The position numbers and the translations under genes are program-made. The notes under the pieces were generated by a model. That model saw nothing but the letters and a program-made list of their open reading frames with translations. It made no database searches and was not told where the DNA came from. Shown piece after piece: positions 43,335 through 52,026 of a DNA stretch of 64,000 bases; the stretch's first letter is position 1, and every line of letters starts with the position of its first letter. Source of the DNA: Qipengyuania nanhaisediminis (GTDB lineage: Bacteria > Pseudomonadota > Alphaproteobacteria > Sphingomonadales > Sphingomonadaceae); NCBI RefSeq assembly GCF_900115585.1, contig NZ_FOWZ01000001.1, positions 765,461-829,460 of the forward strand, given 5' to 3'.

Positions 43335-44924
43335 TCAGGCGGCTTGCGCGATCTCGTCCACTGCCTCGGTCCGGATGAGGTAATCGAAAGCCGAAAGGCC
43401 TGCCTTCGAGCCTTCGCCCATCGCGACCACGATCTGCTTGTAGGGTACGTCGGTCACGTCGCCCGCGCCGAAGATGCCGGGCAGGTTGGTGCGGCCTTCC
43501 TCGTCGGTTTCGATCTCGCCGAACCTGGTCAGCGCAAGGCCGCTGTCCTTGAGCCATTCGGTATTCGGTACGAGGCCGATCTGGACGAACACGCCTTCCA
43601 AATCGATGCGGCGCTCGTCACCGCTCTTGCGGTCCTTGAGTACCAGGCCGTCAACCTTGCCGTCCTTGCCGGTAATCTCGGTCGTCTGGCCGCTGGTGAC
43701 GATCTCGACATTGTCCATGCTGCGAAGCTTGGCCTGCAGCACTTCGTCGGCGCGCAGTTTCTCGTCATATTCGATCAGCGTGACATGGCCGACGATCTTG
43801 GCGAGGTCGATTGCCGCCTCGACGCCGGAATTGCCGCCGCCGATGACAGCAATGCGCTTGCCCTTGAACAGCGGACCGTCGCAGTGCGGGCAATAGGCTA
43901 CGCCCTTGTTGCGATATTCGGCCTCGCCCGGAACGCCGAGGTTCCGCCACCGTGCGCCCGTTGCAAGGATCAGGCTGCGGGCCTTAAGAGACGCGCCATT
44001 GCCGAGTTCCACCGTGTGGAGGCCACCTTCCTGCTTGGCAGGTACAAGCTTCACCGCCTTGGCGAGGTTCATCAGGTCGATGTCGTATTCGCCGACATGA
44101 CGTTCGAGCTCGCCGGCAAGCTTCGGGCCTTCGGTATAGGCCGTGCCCGGCAGGTTCTCGATACCCAGCGTATCGTGCAGCTGTCCGCCGAAGCGTTCCG
44201 CAGCGATGCCGGTGCGGAAACCCTTGCGCGCGGTGTAGATGGCCGTTGCTGCGCCAGCCGGACCGCCGCCGATCACGAGGACTTCGAACGGGTCCTTCGC
44301 ATCGAGCTTCTCGGCAGCCTTGGCATCGGCGCCGGTGTCGATCCTGGCGAGGATCTCGGCCAGTTCCATCTTGCCGTTGTAGAAGGGCTCGCCATTCAGG
44401 AAGGTCGCGGGCACGGCCATGATGTCGCGTGCATCGACTTCATCCTGGTAGGTTCCGCCCTCGATCAGCGTCGCGGTGATGCGCGGGTTCTCGAGCGCCA
44501 TGAGCGTCAGCGCCTGCACCACGTCGGGGCAGTTGTGGCAGCTCAGCGAGAAATACATCTCGAAATTGAAATCGCCCTCGATGCCGCGAACCTGTTCGAT
44601 AAGGTCGGCATCGACCTTGGGCGGGTGTCCGCCGGCCCACAGCAGGGCGAGGACGAGCGAGGTGAATTCGTGCCCCATCGGAAGGCCTGCGAAACGCACC
44701 CACTTTTCTGCATCGCTGGCGCGGCGGATGATGAAGCTGGGCTTGCGATCGTCGGTGCCGTCGAAGCTGGCGGTGACCAGATCGTGCAGCGCGGCAATCT
44801 CTTCCAGCAGTTCACGGGTCTGCGTGCTCTTGGCGTCGTCAGCCAGCGAGGCGACGAGTTCGATCGGCTCGCGCAAATTGGCGAGATAGGTCGAAAGCTG
44901 TTGCTTCATTGCGGTGTCGAGCAT
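43335..44924 (-). CDS. ahpF: Alkyl hydroperoxide reductase subunit F
   Basis: The product has 529 residues. The N-terminal tandem thioredoxin-like module has its redox motif in [12 protein letters not shown]. The flavoprotein body has an FAD-binding [21 protein letters not shown], the disulphide centre [10 protein letters not shown] and the NAD-binding [18 protein letters not shown]. The order and length are those of AhpF. It passes electrons from NADH to AhpC. The start [10 protein letters not shown] agrees with the family. It follows ahpC after 144 bp that contain three stem-loops. Confidence 0.97.
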   Translation of the reverse strand: MLDTAMKQQLSTYLANLREPIELVASLADDAKSTQTRELLEEIAALHDLVTASFDGTDDRKPSFIIRRASDAEKWVRFAGLPMGHEFTSLVLALLWAGGHPPKVDADLIEQVRGIEGDFNFEMYFSLSCHNCPDVVQALTLMALENPRITATLIEGGTYQDEVDARDIMAVPATFLNGEPFYNGKMELAEILARIDTGADAKAAEKLDAKDPFEVLVIGGGPAGAATAIYTARKGFRTGIAAERFGGQLHDTLGIENLPGTAYTEGPKLAGELERHVGEYDIDLMNLAKAVKLVPAKQEGGLHTVELGNGASLKARSLILATGARWRNLGVPGEAEYRNKGVAYCPHCDGPLFKGKRIAVIGGGNSGVEAAIDLAKIVGHVTLIEYDEKLRADEVLQAKLRSMDNVEIVTSGQTTEITGKDGKVDGLVLKDRKSGDERRIDLEGVFVQIGLVPNTEWLKDSGLALTRFGEIETDEEGRTNLPGIFGAGDVTDVPYKQIVVAMGEGSKAGLSAFDYLIRTEAVDEIAQAA

Positions 44925-44956
44925 GCAAGGTCTCCGGATGGATAGGGGGGATGGAA

Positions 44957-45056
44957 AAGGTCCGGGGCGGGGGGGGGAGGCAAATGCCCCGGACCTTCCA
45001 GCGACCCGAGGCTCGCTCGGGCTCTTGGGCGGCGCGCCGGGGAAAGGTGCGCCGCC
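44957..45056 (-). repeat. Three consecutive stem-loops between ahpC and ahpF
   Basis: In transcript order there is an 8-bp stem (45049-45056 with 45028-45035) just past the ahpC stop, then a 6-bp CCCGAG/CTCGGG stem (45005-45010 with 45016-45021). The last is a perfect 12-bp stem (44986-44997 with 44957-44968) with a loop containing a ten-base C run on this strand, followed by four to five T residues. The last hairpin looks like a terminator or attenuator. The group probably makes ahpC mRNA more abundant than ahpF mRNA. Confidence 0.7.
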
Positions 45057-45068
45057 TGAAGTGTTGAC

Positions 45069-45635
45069 TTAGATCTTGCCGACGAGGTCGAGCGAGGGAG
45101 CCAGCGTTTCGCTGCCTTCTTCCCACGCGGCCGGGCAGACCTGGCCGGGGTTCGCACGAACGTACTGGGCAGCCTTGATCTTGCGGGCCAGTTCGTTGGC
45201 ATTGCGGCCGACGCCTTCGCAGGTCTGTTCCATGATCTGGATCACGCCGTCGGGATCGACCACGAAGGTCGCACGATCGGCGAGGCCGACGCCTTCACGC
45301 AGCACGTCGAAGTTGCGTGCGAGGACGTGGTTCTGGTCGCCCAGGAACGGGAACTGCAGCTTGCCGATCTTGTCGGAAGTGTCGTGCCATGCCTTGTGGC
45401 TGAAGTGCGTGTCGGTCGACACGGCATAGACTTCGACGTCCATCTTCTGGAGCATGGCGTACTGCTCGCCGAGGTCTTCCAGTTCGGTCGGGCAGACGAA
45501 GGTGAAGTCGGCCGGATAGAAGAAGAAGACGGACCACTTGCCCTTCACGTCTTCGTCGGTGACTTCGAAAAAGTCCTTGCCGGCCTGGAAGGCGGTGGCG
45601 TTGAACGGTTTGATTTCGCTTCCGATGATACCCAT
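45069..45635 (-). CDS. ahpC: Alkyl hydroperoxide reductase subunit C (peroxiredoxin)
   Basis: The product has 188 residues, the usual length. The peroxidatic cysteine lies in [18 protein letters not shown] and the resolving cysteine in [13 protein letters not shown], so it is a typical 2-Cys peroxiredoxin. It reduces hydrogen peroxide and organic peroxides using AhpF as reductant. GGAG lies 7 bases before the ATG. A candidate OxyR site lies 66 bp upstream. It is first in an ahpC-ahpF unit and is followed by attenuator-like hairpins. Confidence 0.98.
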   Translation of the reverse strand: MGIIGSEIKPFNATAFQAGKDFFEVTDEDVKGKWSVFFFYPADFTFVCPTELEDLGEQYAMLQKMDVEVYAVSTDTHFSHKAWHDTSDKIGKLQFPFLGDQNHVLARNFDVLREGVGLADRATFVVDPDGVIQIMEQTCEGVGRNANELARKIKAAQYVRANPGQVCPAAWEEGSETLAPSLDLVGKI

Positions 45636-45700
45636 GGTTTTCTCCGTTATTCGGGTTGAATCTCGTGGACTTCAGATAGGGGGTGCTGCGATGCACAAAA

Positions 45701-45737
45701 GCGATATGTTGCGATTGCGAGCATCGGAATAATCGAT
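45701..45737 (-). promoter_or_regulatory. Candidate OxyR site upstream of ahpC
   Basis: On the minus strand three tetramers follow the OxyR spacing exactly, ATCG-N7-CGAT-N7-ATCG, and the fourth position after N7 is TCGC. The first inverted pair also satisfies T-N11-A. The classical element is ATAG-N7-CTAT repeated; the G/C change at the third base occurs in both sites of this window. It lies 66 bp before the ahpC ATG. Confidence 0.5.
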
Positions 45738-45854
45738 CAACTCGATGGAACTTTCTTAAAGCGCAACATAAACGCAATTATCATGCGTTTTTTGCAACAG
45801 AGGCCGTTGCGCTCAGAAAAATTTGAGAAATCGCTTCGCTGGCTGCGCTTTTAT

Positions 45855-45873
45855 GATAATGAGAATTCTTCGC
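45855..45873 (+). promoter_or_regulatory. Fur-box-like site before the HhH lipoprotein gene
   Basis: The 19 bases starting GATAATGAGAAT match the classical Fur consensus (GATAATGATAATCATTATC) at 14 of 19 positions by my count, the left half almost completely. It ends 17 bases before the ATG of the lipoprotein gene, overlapping where its promoter should be, and would repress under iron sufficiency. Confidence 0.5.
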
Positions 45874-45889
45874 AATAAGAGGATTCGAA

Positions 45890-46393
45890 ATGCGTAAGTT
45901 TGCTATCGCCGCTGTCTTCACCGCCAGCACCCTTGCTCTTGCCGCCTGCTCGGGCGCCGAAGAAAGCGCACCTGCTGCCGACGAAACTGCAGCCACCGAC
46001 ACCGTCGAAGCGGAAGCCGAAACCGCAAGCGTCCTCGACGCCAGCACCGCGACTGCCGAGCAGCTTGCCGGAATCGACGGCGTGTCCGACGAACTGGCCG
46101 CCGCCATCGTCGCAGGCCAGCCCTATGCCGACGTGACGGCGTTCAACGCGAAGCTGCTTGAAACGATGTCGGCCGAAGAAGCCGCCGCTGTACTCGAAAC
46201 CGTGTTCGTCCCGGTCAACCTCAACGAAGCCACCGAAGAGCAGATCCGCCTCATCCCCGGCATGACCGACAAGATGGTCCACGAATTCGAAGAATACCGT
46301 CCCTACGAGGACATGGGCGAATTCAACCGCGAAATCGGCAAGTATGTCGACGAGGCGGAGGTCGCCCGTTTCCGTAATTACGTCACTCTTTGA
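45890..46393 (+). CDS. Helix-hairpin-helix lipoprotein (ComEA-like repeats)
   Basis: The product has 167 residues. A lipoprotein signal ends in LAAC (Cys20), followed by an acidic Ala/Glu/Thr-rich linker to about 55. Two helix-hairpin-helix units follow: LDASTATAEQLAGIDGVSDELAAAIVAG and LNEATEEQIRLIPGMTDKMVHEFEEYRPY. The second is close to ComEA, which binds DNA in the periplasm during transformation. AAGAGGA lies 6 bases before the ATG and a Fur-like site lies just upstream. It overlaps the convergent MsrQ-like gene by 16 bp. DNA binding is possible, but iron-related use is suggested by the site and the haem-protein neighbour. Confidence 0.85.
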   Translation: MRKFAIAAVFTASTLALAACSGAEESAPAADETAATDTVEAEAETASVLDASTATAEQLAGIDGVSDELAAAIVAGQPYADVTAFNAKLLETMSAEEAAAVLETVFVPVNLNEATEEQIRLIPGMTDKMVHEFEEYRPYEDMGEFNREIGKYVDEAEVARFRNYVTL

Positions 46394-46962
46394 CGCATTT
46401 GCAGCACGATCCTGATCCCTTCGATCGCGACCAGAATACCGACGTGGATCCACGCGGTGGTCGCATCGAAGGCGGACAGGACCCAGTGCACGAAGACCAG
46501 GATTGCCGCCGGATAGACCAGGCGATGCAAGGTCTTCCATGACCGCTTGAGTGCCCTCGTCGCGATATCGTTCGATGTCGCGGCGAGCGGTACGTACAGG
46601 GCCAGCGCCGCCCATCCGGCCAACATGTAGGGTTCGCCCGCCTCCGACAGGATGATGGCCGGATCGACCTTCTTGCCGAGGTAAATGCCCGTGTGGAACG
46701 CGGCATAGGCGAAGCTTGCGACACCTAGGTCGCGACGCCTGCGCATCAGCCAGACCGCCCAATTCCGCTTGCGAAAGGCGAGCCGGATCGGCGTCACCGC
46801 CAAAGTCACCAGCAACAGCCAGGCCGCCCAGTCACCGCTATCGCCGATCGCATGGCCATAGCCATAGCTGTTGGGTGTCAAAACCCATCGCCCCACCATC
46901 CAGAGACCCGGCAAGGCGAGGATAAGCCACAACAAGGGGCGTGAATTGGCGATTGCTCTCAT
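46378..46962 (-). CDS. MsrQ-like/ferric-reductase-type haem membrane protein
   Basis: The product has 194 residues with six predicted transmembrane helices. Haem-ligating histidines are seen in FAYAAFHTGIYLG, SWKTLHRLVYPAAILVFVHWV, the ferric-reductase-like transmembrane domain pattern of MsrQ (YedZ). MsrQ normally supplies electrons from the quinone pool to the periplasmic methionine sulfoxide reductase MsrP; no msrP gene is nearby. It lies 28 bp after aroC on the same strand. It may serve another partner, such as iron reduction, given the Fur-like site on the convergent neighbour. Confidence 0.85.
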   Translation of the reverse strand: MRAIANSRPLLWLILALPGLWMVGRWVLTPNSYGYGHAIGDSGDWAAWLLLVTLAVTPIRLAFRKRNWAVWLMRRRRDLGVASFAYAAFHTGIYLGKKVDPAIILSEAGEPYMLAGWAALALYVPLAATSNDIATRALKRSWKTLHRLVYPAAILVFVHWVLSAFDATTAWIHVGILVAIEGIRIVLQMRQRVT

Positions 46963-46990
46963 GATGGTTCGGGAAGTTCCGCCGCGCGGC

Positions 46991-48058
46991 TCAGCCGCAT
47001 TGCGCGCGGTGAAGCAGTTTGTGATCGGCCAGCACCAGCGCCATCATCGCCTCGACAACCGGCGTGCCGCGAATGCCGACACAGGGATCGTGCCGACCCT
47101 TGGTGCGCACCTCGGTCGCCTCGCCCTGACGGTCGATGCTGGCAACGGGAGTGAGGATCGAACTGGTCGGCTTGAACGCCACGCGGCAGACCACCGGCTG
47201 GCCGGTCGAAATCCCGCCCGCGATCCCGCCTGCATGGTTGGCTGCGAACTCCGGCCCGTTTTCGCCGGGAGACATGGCATCGGCGTTCTGTTCGCCGGTG
47301 AGGCGCGCGGCATCGAAGCCGTCGCCGATCTCCACGCCCTTGACCGCATTGATGCTCATCATCCCTGCAGCCAGGTCGCTGTCGAGCTTGGCATAGACCG
47401 GCGCGCCCCATCCTGCGGGTACGCCGGTCGCCACGCATTCCACCACCGCGCCGAGCGAGGAGCCTGCCTTGCGCGCTTCGTCGACCAGCGCTTCCCAACG
47501 CTTGGCGGCCTCTGCGTCGGGGCACCAGAAGGGGTTGCGGGCGATTTCCTCGCGGTCGAAATTGGCGGGGTCGATCCGGTCGCCGCCGATCTCCGCGACA
47601 TAGGCCAGTATTGCGACCTCGGGGATGGCCTTCCTCGCCACTGCGCCTGCAGCCACGCGCATGGCCGTCTCGCGAGCAGAGCTGCGCCCGCCGCCGCGAT
47701 AGTCGCGAAATCCGTATTTCGCGTCATAGGCATAATCGGCATGGCCGGGGCGATAGGTGCTGGCGATTTCCGAATAGTCTTTCGACCGCTGGTCCTTGTT
47801 CTCGATCAGCAACGAGAGCGAGGTGCCCGTGGTCTTTCCCTCGAACACGCCCGACAGGATGCGGACCTCGTCCGGTTCCTTGCGCTGGGTAGTGAACTTG
47901 TTCTGGCCCGGCTTGCGGGCATCGAGGAACGGCTGGATATCGCTCTCGCTCAGCTCGAGCCCCGGCGGGCACCCGTCGACCACTGCGCCGATGGCAGGCC
48001 CATGGCTTTCACCCCAGGTGGTGAAGCGCAGCACGCGTCCGAAAGTGTTCCAGCTCAT
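46991..48058 (-). CDS. aroC: Chorismate synthase
   Basis: The product has 355 residues. The family signatures are clear: [48 protein letters not shown] [17 protein letters not shown], and the C-terminal FKPTSSI and [18 protein letters not shown]. It makes chorismate from EPSP with reduced FMN as cofactor, the branch point to aromatic amino acids, folate and quinones. It is followed by the MsrQ-like gene after 28 bp and is divergent from ruvA by 98 bp. Confidence 0.97.
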   Translation of the reverse strand: MSWNTFGRVLRFTTWGESHGPAIGAVVDGCPPGLELSESDIQPFLDARKPGQNKFTTQRKEPDEVRILSGVFEGKTTGTSLSLLIENKDQRSKDYSEIASTYRPGHADYAYDAKYGFRDYRGGGRSSARETAMRVAAGAVARKAIPEVAILAYVAEIGGDRIDPANFDREEIARNPFWCPDAEAAKRWEALVDEARKAGSSLGAVVECVATGVPAGWGAPVYAKLDSDLAAGMMSINAVKGVEIGDGFDAARLTGEQNADAMSPGENGPEFAANHAGGIAGGISTGQPVVCRVAFKPTSSILTPVASIDRQGEATEVRTKGRHDPCVGIRGTPVVEAMMALVLADHKLLHRAQCG

Positions 48059-48156
48059 GCCCGCCTTCCTGTCGCAACTGTGGGCGCGTGTCTATTGGCG
48101 CTGGACCAATTCCTTCTTGAGGGGCAAGAACAAACCATGATTGTAGGGCGTATATC

Positions 48157-48762
48157 ATGATCGCGAAGCTGAAGGGCCTGCTCGACGATACCGGCACCGA
48201 CTGGGCGGTCATCGATGTTTCGGGCGTCGGATACCTCGTCCACTGCTCGGCACGCACATTGAGCCAGCTCGGCGAGAAGGGCGAGGCCTGCACGGTCTAC
48301 ACCGATCTCCAGGTGTCGGAAAACGACATGCGCCTGCTCGGCTTTGCAGAGGCTGCCGAGCGTGACTGGTTCCGCCTGCTCACGCAGGTGCAGGGCGTGG
48401 GCAGCAAGGTCGGCCTCGCGATCCTGTCGGCCTTGTCGACGGGAGAGGTACAACAGGCGTGCTCCAGCGGCGATGCCGCCACGATCGCCCGCGCTCAGGG
48501 CGTGGGGCCGAAACTGGCGGGGCGCATCGTCAACGAATTGAAGGACAAGGCGGGCGCGCTTCCGGGCGGCGGCATGGCTGGCGGAGCGGCTCCGGCAGCC
48601 CCGGTTGGCGGGGCGAGCGCCGATGCGGTGAGCGCTTTGGAGAACCTAGGCTTCAAACCGGCGATCGCGGCACGCGCCGTGGCTGCGGCGCAAGGCGAGC
48701 TGGGCGAAGGCGCGAGCGAGGGCGACCTCATCCGCGTCGCCTTGAAAAGGGCGGCCTCGTGA
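48157..48762 (+). CDS. ruvA: Holliday junction branch migration protein RuvA
   Basis: The product has 201 residues. The N-terminal OB fold ([30 protein letters not shown]), the double helix-hairpin-helix ([20 protein letters not shown] and [19 protein letters not shown]) and the C-terminal RuvB-binding domain ([17 protein letters not shown]) are complete. RuvA tetramers hold the four-way junction while RuvB drives migration. ruvC is not visible before it; aroC lies divergently upstream. The stop overlaps the next gene by 4 bp (GTGA). Confidence 0.97.
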   Translation: MIAKLKGLLDDTGTDWAVIDVSGVGYLVHCSARTLSQLGEKGEACTVYTDLQVSENDMRLLGFAEAAERDWFRLLTQVQGVGSKVGLAILSALSTGEVQQACSSGDAATIARAQGVGPKLAGRIVNELKDKAGALPGGGMAGGAAPAAPVGGASADAVSALENLGFKPAIAARAVAAAQGELGEGASEGDLIRVALKRAAS

Positions 48763-49154
48763 AAGCGGCATGGCTTTGCCTCGGCATTGCGGCCTCCTTC
48801 GCCGCGGCCTCTCCGGCTGCGGCTTGTCGCGGGGTCTTTTCGGAAACCTATGTGTTCCTGCCCCAGCTTCCGGGCGACATCGCGCCCGATGCCATAGTGC
48901 TCAGGGTGAAGCCGCAGCCGTCGATCACCGCATCGAACAACGGGATACGGGTTGCCGTGGCCGAAGTCGTGCAGGGCGATTGGCCGCGTGACACGGCGTG
49001 GATCGACTACGGCCTCTTCACCAGCTGCTCGCGGGTCCACCTGCCGGAAGAGGGCGCGCTGGTCGTCGGAGTGCCAAGGGAATATTCGCCCACCACGCTG
49101 GTGGCCCGTCAGTATTATCGCAGGGATTGGGAAGGAACGGATAATGGGAACTAG
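48759..49154 (+). CDS. Exported protein of unknown function between ruvA and ruvB
   Basis: The product has 131 residues from GTG 48759, overlapping the ruvA stop. A signal peptide ([21 protein letters not shown], with a possible lipobox-like PAAAC) leads to a mature domain with [41 protein letters not shown] and [28 protein letters not shown]. Three cysteines are visible outside the leader region. I do not recognise the family. The GTGA overlap and the 11-bp overlap with the following gene show it belongs to the ruv transcript. Confidence 0.75.
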   Translation: MKAAWLCLGIAASFAAASPAAACRGVFSETYVFLPQLPGDIAPDAIVLRVKPQPSITASNNGIRVAVAEVVQGDWPRDTAWIDYGLFTSCSRVHLPEEGALVVGVPREYSPTTLVARQYYRRDWEGTDNGN

Positions 49155-49668
49155 GCTGTTTCGCGCGGCTTCAATGGCAGCGCTGGTATGCGCCGCGCCC
49201 GCTTCGGCGCAGGACATGAGCGCGTTCAAAACCGGGCCGGTGTTCGCGCAATTCGGACCGCACGCGCCGGTCGAGGGGATCGGCGAAGTCCCCGGCGATA
49301 CCGAATTCTCGATTGCCTTCGATGTCGCCAAGCCGGCGGACGAGGGCGCCCGCAATCGTGGTTTCGAAGGCGCCGCGCGCTTCATCAATATGCATGTCGC
49401 GCACGGGGTGCCTGAAGAGAACATCCGCATCGCCGTGGTCGTCCATGGCAAGGCGGTGAACGATCTGCTGGCAAAGCCCGACAACACCTCTGCCGACATG
49501 GTCCAAGTGATGCTTGGAGAGGGCGTGCGCTTCATCGTCTGCGGCCAGAGCGCGGCGGCCTATGGGGTGACGCAGGATGACCTGCTGCCGGGCGTCGAAA
49601 TGGCGCTCTCCGCCATGACCGCCCACGCCCTGCTGCAACAGCGCGGCTACACGGTGAACCCGTTTTGA
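49144..49668 (+). CDS. Exported DsrE-family protein
   Basis: The product has 174 residues. A signal peptide ends ASAQ. The DsrE/F-like fold shows [56 protein letters not shown], then [43 protein letters not shown] single conserved cysteine (FIVCGQS) sits where DsrE-type sulfur carriers have their active residue. The periplasmic location suggests a thiol or sulfur-related role, not known in detail. It starts inside the previous gene and ends 1 bp before ruvB. Confidence 0.85.
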   Translation: MGTRLFRAASMAALVCAAPASAQDMSAFKTGPVFAQFGPHAPVEGIGEVPGDTEFSIAFDVAKPADEGARNRGFEGAARFINMHVAHGVPEENIRIAVVVHGKAVNDLLAKPDNTSADMVQVMLGEGVRFIVCGQSAAAYGVTQDDLLPGVEMALSAMTAHALLQQRGYTVNPF

Positions 49669-49669
49669 T

Positions 49670-50698
49670 ATGACCGAACCCGTCCCCCTCCATTCTCCTG
49701 ATCGGCAGCCGGAAGACCTGGATGCAGCGCTGCGGCCGAAATCGCTTGCCGAATTCGTAGGGCAGAAGGCGGCGCGCGAGAATTTGCGCGTGTTTATCGA
49801 GGCGGCCAAGAACCGCGGCGAGGCGATGGACCATGTATTGTTCTTCGGGCCTCCGGGGCTCGGCAAGACCACGCTGGCGCAGATCGTGTCAAAGGAACTG
49901 GGCGTCGGTTTTCGTGCCACTTCCGGCCCGGTAATCGCCAAGGCGGGCGACCTTGCCGCGCTGCTCACCAACCTTGAACCCAACGACGTCCTCTTCATCG
50001 ACGAGATCCACCGGCTCAATCCGGTGGTCGAGGAAGTGCTCTATCCCGCGATGGAGGACCGAGCGCTCGACATCATCATCGGCGAGGGGCCCTCGGCGCG
50101 CAGCGTGCGGATCGATTTGCCCCCCTTCACGCTCGTCGGCGCGACCACGCGACAGGGGCTGCTGACCACGCCCTTGCGCGACCGCTTCGGCATTCCCGTG
50201 CGCCTCAATTTCTATACCGAGGACGAACTGCTCCAGGTTGTCACCCGCGGGGCAGGCTTGCTGGACATGGGCATCAACGAAGGCGGTGCACGCGAAATCG
50301 CCCGTCGTTCGCGCGGCACGCCGCGTGTCGCAGGCCGGTTGATGCGCCGCGTGCGCGACTTCGCCAGCGTTCTGGGCGAGGCCGTTGTCACCACCAGGGT
50401 GGCCGACGAAGCGCTGACGCGGCTGGAGGTGGACAGTCTCGGCCTCGATGCGATGGATCGCCGCTACCTCACCATGATCGCGACCACCTACAAGGGCGGC
50501 CCCGTGGGGGTCGAAACGCTTGCCGCAGGCCTCAGCGAACCGCGCGATACGGTGGAAGAGGTGATCGAACCCTATCTCATCCAGCTCGGCCTCATTGCCC
50601 GCACGGCGCGGGGCCGGATGCTCAACGATGGCGGATGGGCGCACCTCGGAATGAGCCCGCCCGGACCTGCCGGCCAGTCGGATATGTTCGACAAATAG
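49670..50698 (+). CDS. ruvB: Holliday junction branch migration ATPase RuvB
   Basis: The product has 342 residues. [52 protein letters not shown] holds Walker [24 protein letters not shown] holds Walker B, and [19 protein letters not shown] holds sensor 1. The C-terminal winged helix is intact ([13 protein letters not shown]). RuvB hexamers pump DNA through the RuvA-bound junction. The gene starts 1 bp after the DsrE-like gene, in a four-gene run led by ruvA. Confidence 0.98.
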   Translation: MTEPVPLHSPDRQPEDLDAALRPKSLAEFVGQKAARENLRVFIEAAKNRGEAMDHVLFFGPPGLGKTTLAQIVSKELGVGFRATSGPVIAKAGDLAALLTNLEPNDVLFIDEIHRLNPVVEEVLYPAMEDRALDIIIGEGPSARSVRIDLPPFTLVGATTRQGLLTTPLRDRFGIPVRLNFYTEDELLQVVTRGAGLLDMGINEGGAREIARRSRGTPRVAGRLMRRVRDFASVLGEAVVTTRVADEALTRLEVDSLGLDAMDRRYLTMIATTYKGGPVGVETLAAGLSEPRDTVEEVIEPYLIQLGLIARTARGRMLNDGGWAHLGMSPPGPAGQSDMFDK

Positions 50699-50890
50699 AC
50701 TGAATCCCCGAGTAAGGGTGGCCGGATCCGCGGTCCCAAAGCGGGACATGGCGCTCGCAACCCTCGCAAGATTGCGGAAAATTTAGTTTTGTAAGGGTAA
50801 CAGGAAGTGTAAATTCGCTGACCGGGGGATTCGCCATTTGCGTGTGTCCGGTCGATGCGGGGCCAACCCGCACAACAGGAAGTGCAAGAT

Positions 50891-51994
50891 ATGTCGGTTA
50901 AAGCAGCGCTTGCAAAATTGTCGGCCACGGCTGCGGGCGGCGCGCTCGTTGCTGGTGGCGCAGTGCATGTTGCCGAGCGGCCAGTAACCGATTCGCCGAG
51001 CTACAAGAGCAAGTCGGTCAAGCAGATCAAGGCTCGCCCGATCAAGCGTGCGACACCGAAACCGCCGGTAAGGGCGGCTCGCGTCATTCCCAAGCGGGTG
51101 ATCGAATGCGTGCCTTATGATTCGCCGGAAGCGGCGGTTGCCGATCCCGAAAACGTTTGCCCGCCGATCAGGCGTGTCGTCATGGCACCCGTTCCCGTGC
51201 CGCCTCTTCCGCAAGCCGCGCCAGTCGCGGGCGGTGGCGGATCGCGCTCGATCCCGAGCGGCGGATACGGCGGTGGATATGGCGGCGGCTTCGGCGGCGG
51301 CTTCTTCGGCGGTTTCTTCGGTGGCGGGTCCAGCGGCGGCAGTGTTGTCGTCAACTCCACCACGACGAATGGCGGCGACGTGCCGCCCATCAATATCACG
51401 ACGACGTCCAGCACCAGCACCGGCGGAAGTTCGACCAGCACTTCGACGGGCTCGGTAACTTCGACCGGCGATGTCTCGACATCGAGCTCGACCTCGGGCG
51501 ATGTCACCAGTTCGACCTCGACGTCCAGTTCCAGCTCGACCTCGGGCGATGTTTCCAGTTCGACCTCGACCTCCAGTTCGACCTCGGGCGACGTTTCGAG
51601 CTCGACGTCCACGTCCAGCTCGAGTTCTGGCGATGTGTCGAGTTCCTCATCCAGCTCGACGAGCGGCGATCTGAGTTCGAGCACGAGCTCGTCCTCGAGC
51701 TCGAGCACATCGACTTCGGGAGGCACGACCAGCGGCGGTACGACCAGCGGCGGTACGACCAGCGGCGGTACGACGACCGGTGGACCGCCGCCTCCGCCGC
51801 CACCGCCGCCTCCTCCTCCTCCGCCGCCGCCGCCACCGCCTCCGCCTCCGCCACCTCCGCCGCCGTCGAGCACGAGCAGCGGTACCGAGGTTCCGGCGCC
51901 GCCGATGATGGCGTTGTTCGGTCTGGGGGCTGCAGCCATTTTCGGCCGTCGGCGATTACGAGAGCGGAAAGGCGCGAAGGGCGCCAAGGTCTAG
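50891..51994 (+). CDS. Ser/Thr- and Pro-rich surface protein with PEP-CTERM-like tail
   Basis: The product has 367 residues. An N-terminal hydrophobic leader (about 5-28) is followed by a basic stretch, a CVPYDSPEAAVADPENVCPP segment with two cysteines, a Gly-rich patch, then about 130 residues of nearly pure Ser/Thr with recurring SGDVSSS units. GGTTS repeats follow, then an unbroken run of 27 prolines encoded at 51784-51864. The C-terminus, EVPAPPMMALFGLGAAAIFGRRRLRERK, has the motif-helix-arginine layout of PEP-CTERM sorting signals. No exosortase gene is in the window. AGGAAG lies 8 bases before the ATG. A convergent prolyl-hydroxylase-like gene ends 32 bp away. Confidence 0.8.
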   Translation: MSVKAALAKLSATAAGGALVAGGAVHVAERPVTDSPSYKSKSVKQIKARPIKRATPKPPVRAARVIPKRVIECVPYDSPEAAVADPENVCPPIRRVVMAPVPVPPLPQAAPVAGGGGSRSIPSGGYGGGYGGGFGGGFFGGFFGGGSSGGSVVVNSTTTNGGDVPPINITTTSSTSTGGSSTSTSTGSVTSTGDVSTSSSTSGDVTSSTSTSSSSSTSGDVSSSTSTSSSTSGDVSSSTSTSSSSSGDVSSSSSSSTSGDLSSSTSSSSSSSTSTSGGTTSGGTTSGGTTSGGTTTGGPPPPPPPPPPPPPPPPPPPPPPPPPPPSSTSSGTEVPAPPMMALFGLGAAAIFGRRRLRERKGAKGAKV

Positions 51995-52026
51995 CGCGAG
52001 TTGCGTAAGCTGGAGCGGCACTGCCT

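Noticed and set aside
43248..44945. A 565-codon open frame antisense to ahpF
   Set aside because: ahpF is certain and the antisense frame shares its boundaries almost exactly without protein features.
45861..45889. A GGATTCGAA stretch resembling a reversed tRNA T-arm
   Set aside because: No acceptor, anticodon or D-arm pairing surrounds it; it overlaps the Fur-like site and ribosome-binding site of the lipoprotein gene.
50735..50749. GTCCC/GGGAC stem after ruvB as a terminator
   Set aside because: The stem is only 5 bp and no T tract follows, so it was not called.
51421..51720. Short-period repeats resembling a CRISPR-like or tandem array
   Set aside because: The periodicity is codon repetition for Ser/Thr/Gly within an intact reading frame, with no spacers.
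51115..51987. Poly-glycine/valine frame antisense to the Pro-rich protein
   Set aside because: It is simply the reverse complement of Ser/Pro codon repeats. The plus-strand frame has a ribosome-binding site, a leader and a sorting tail.
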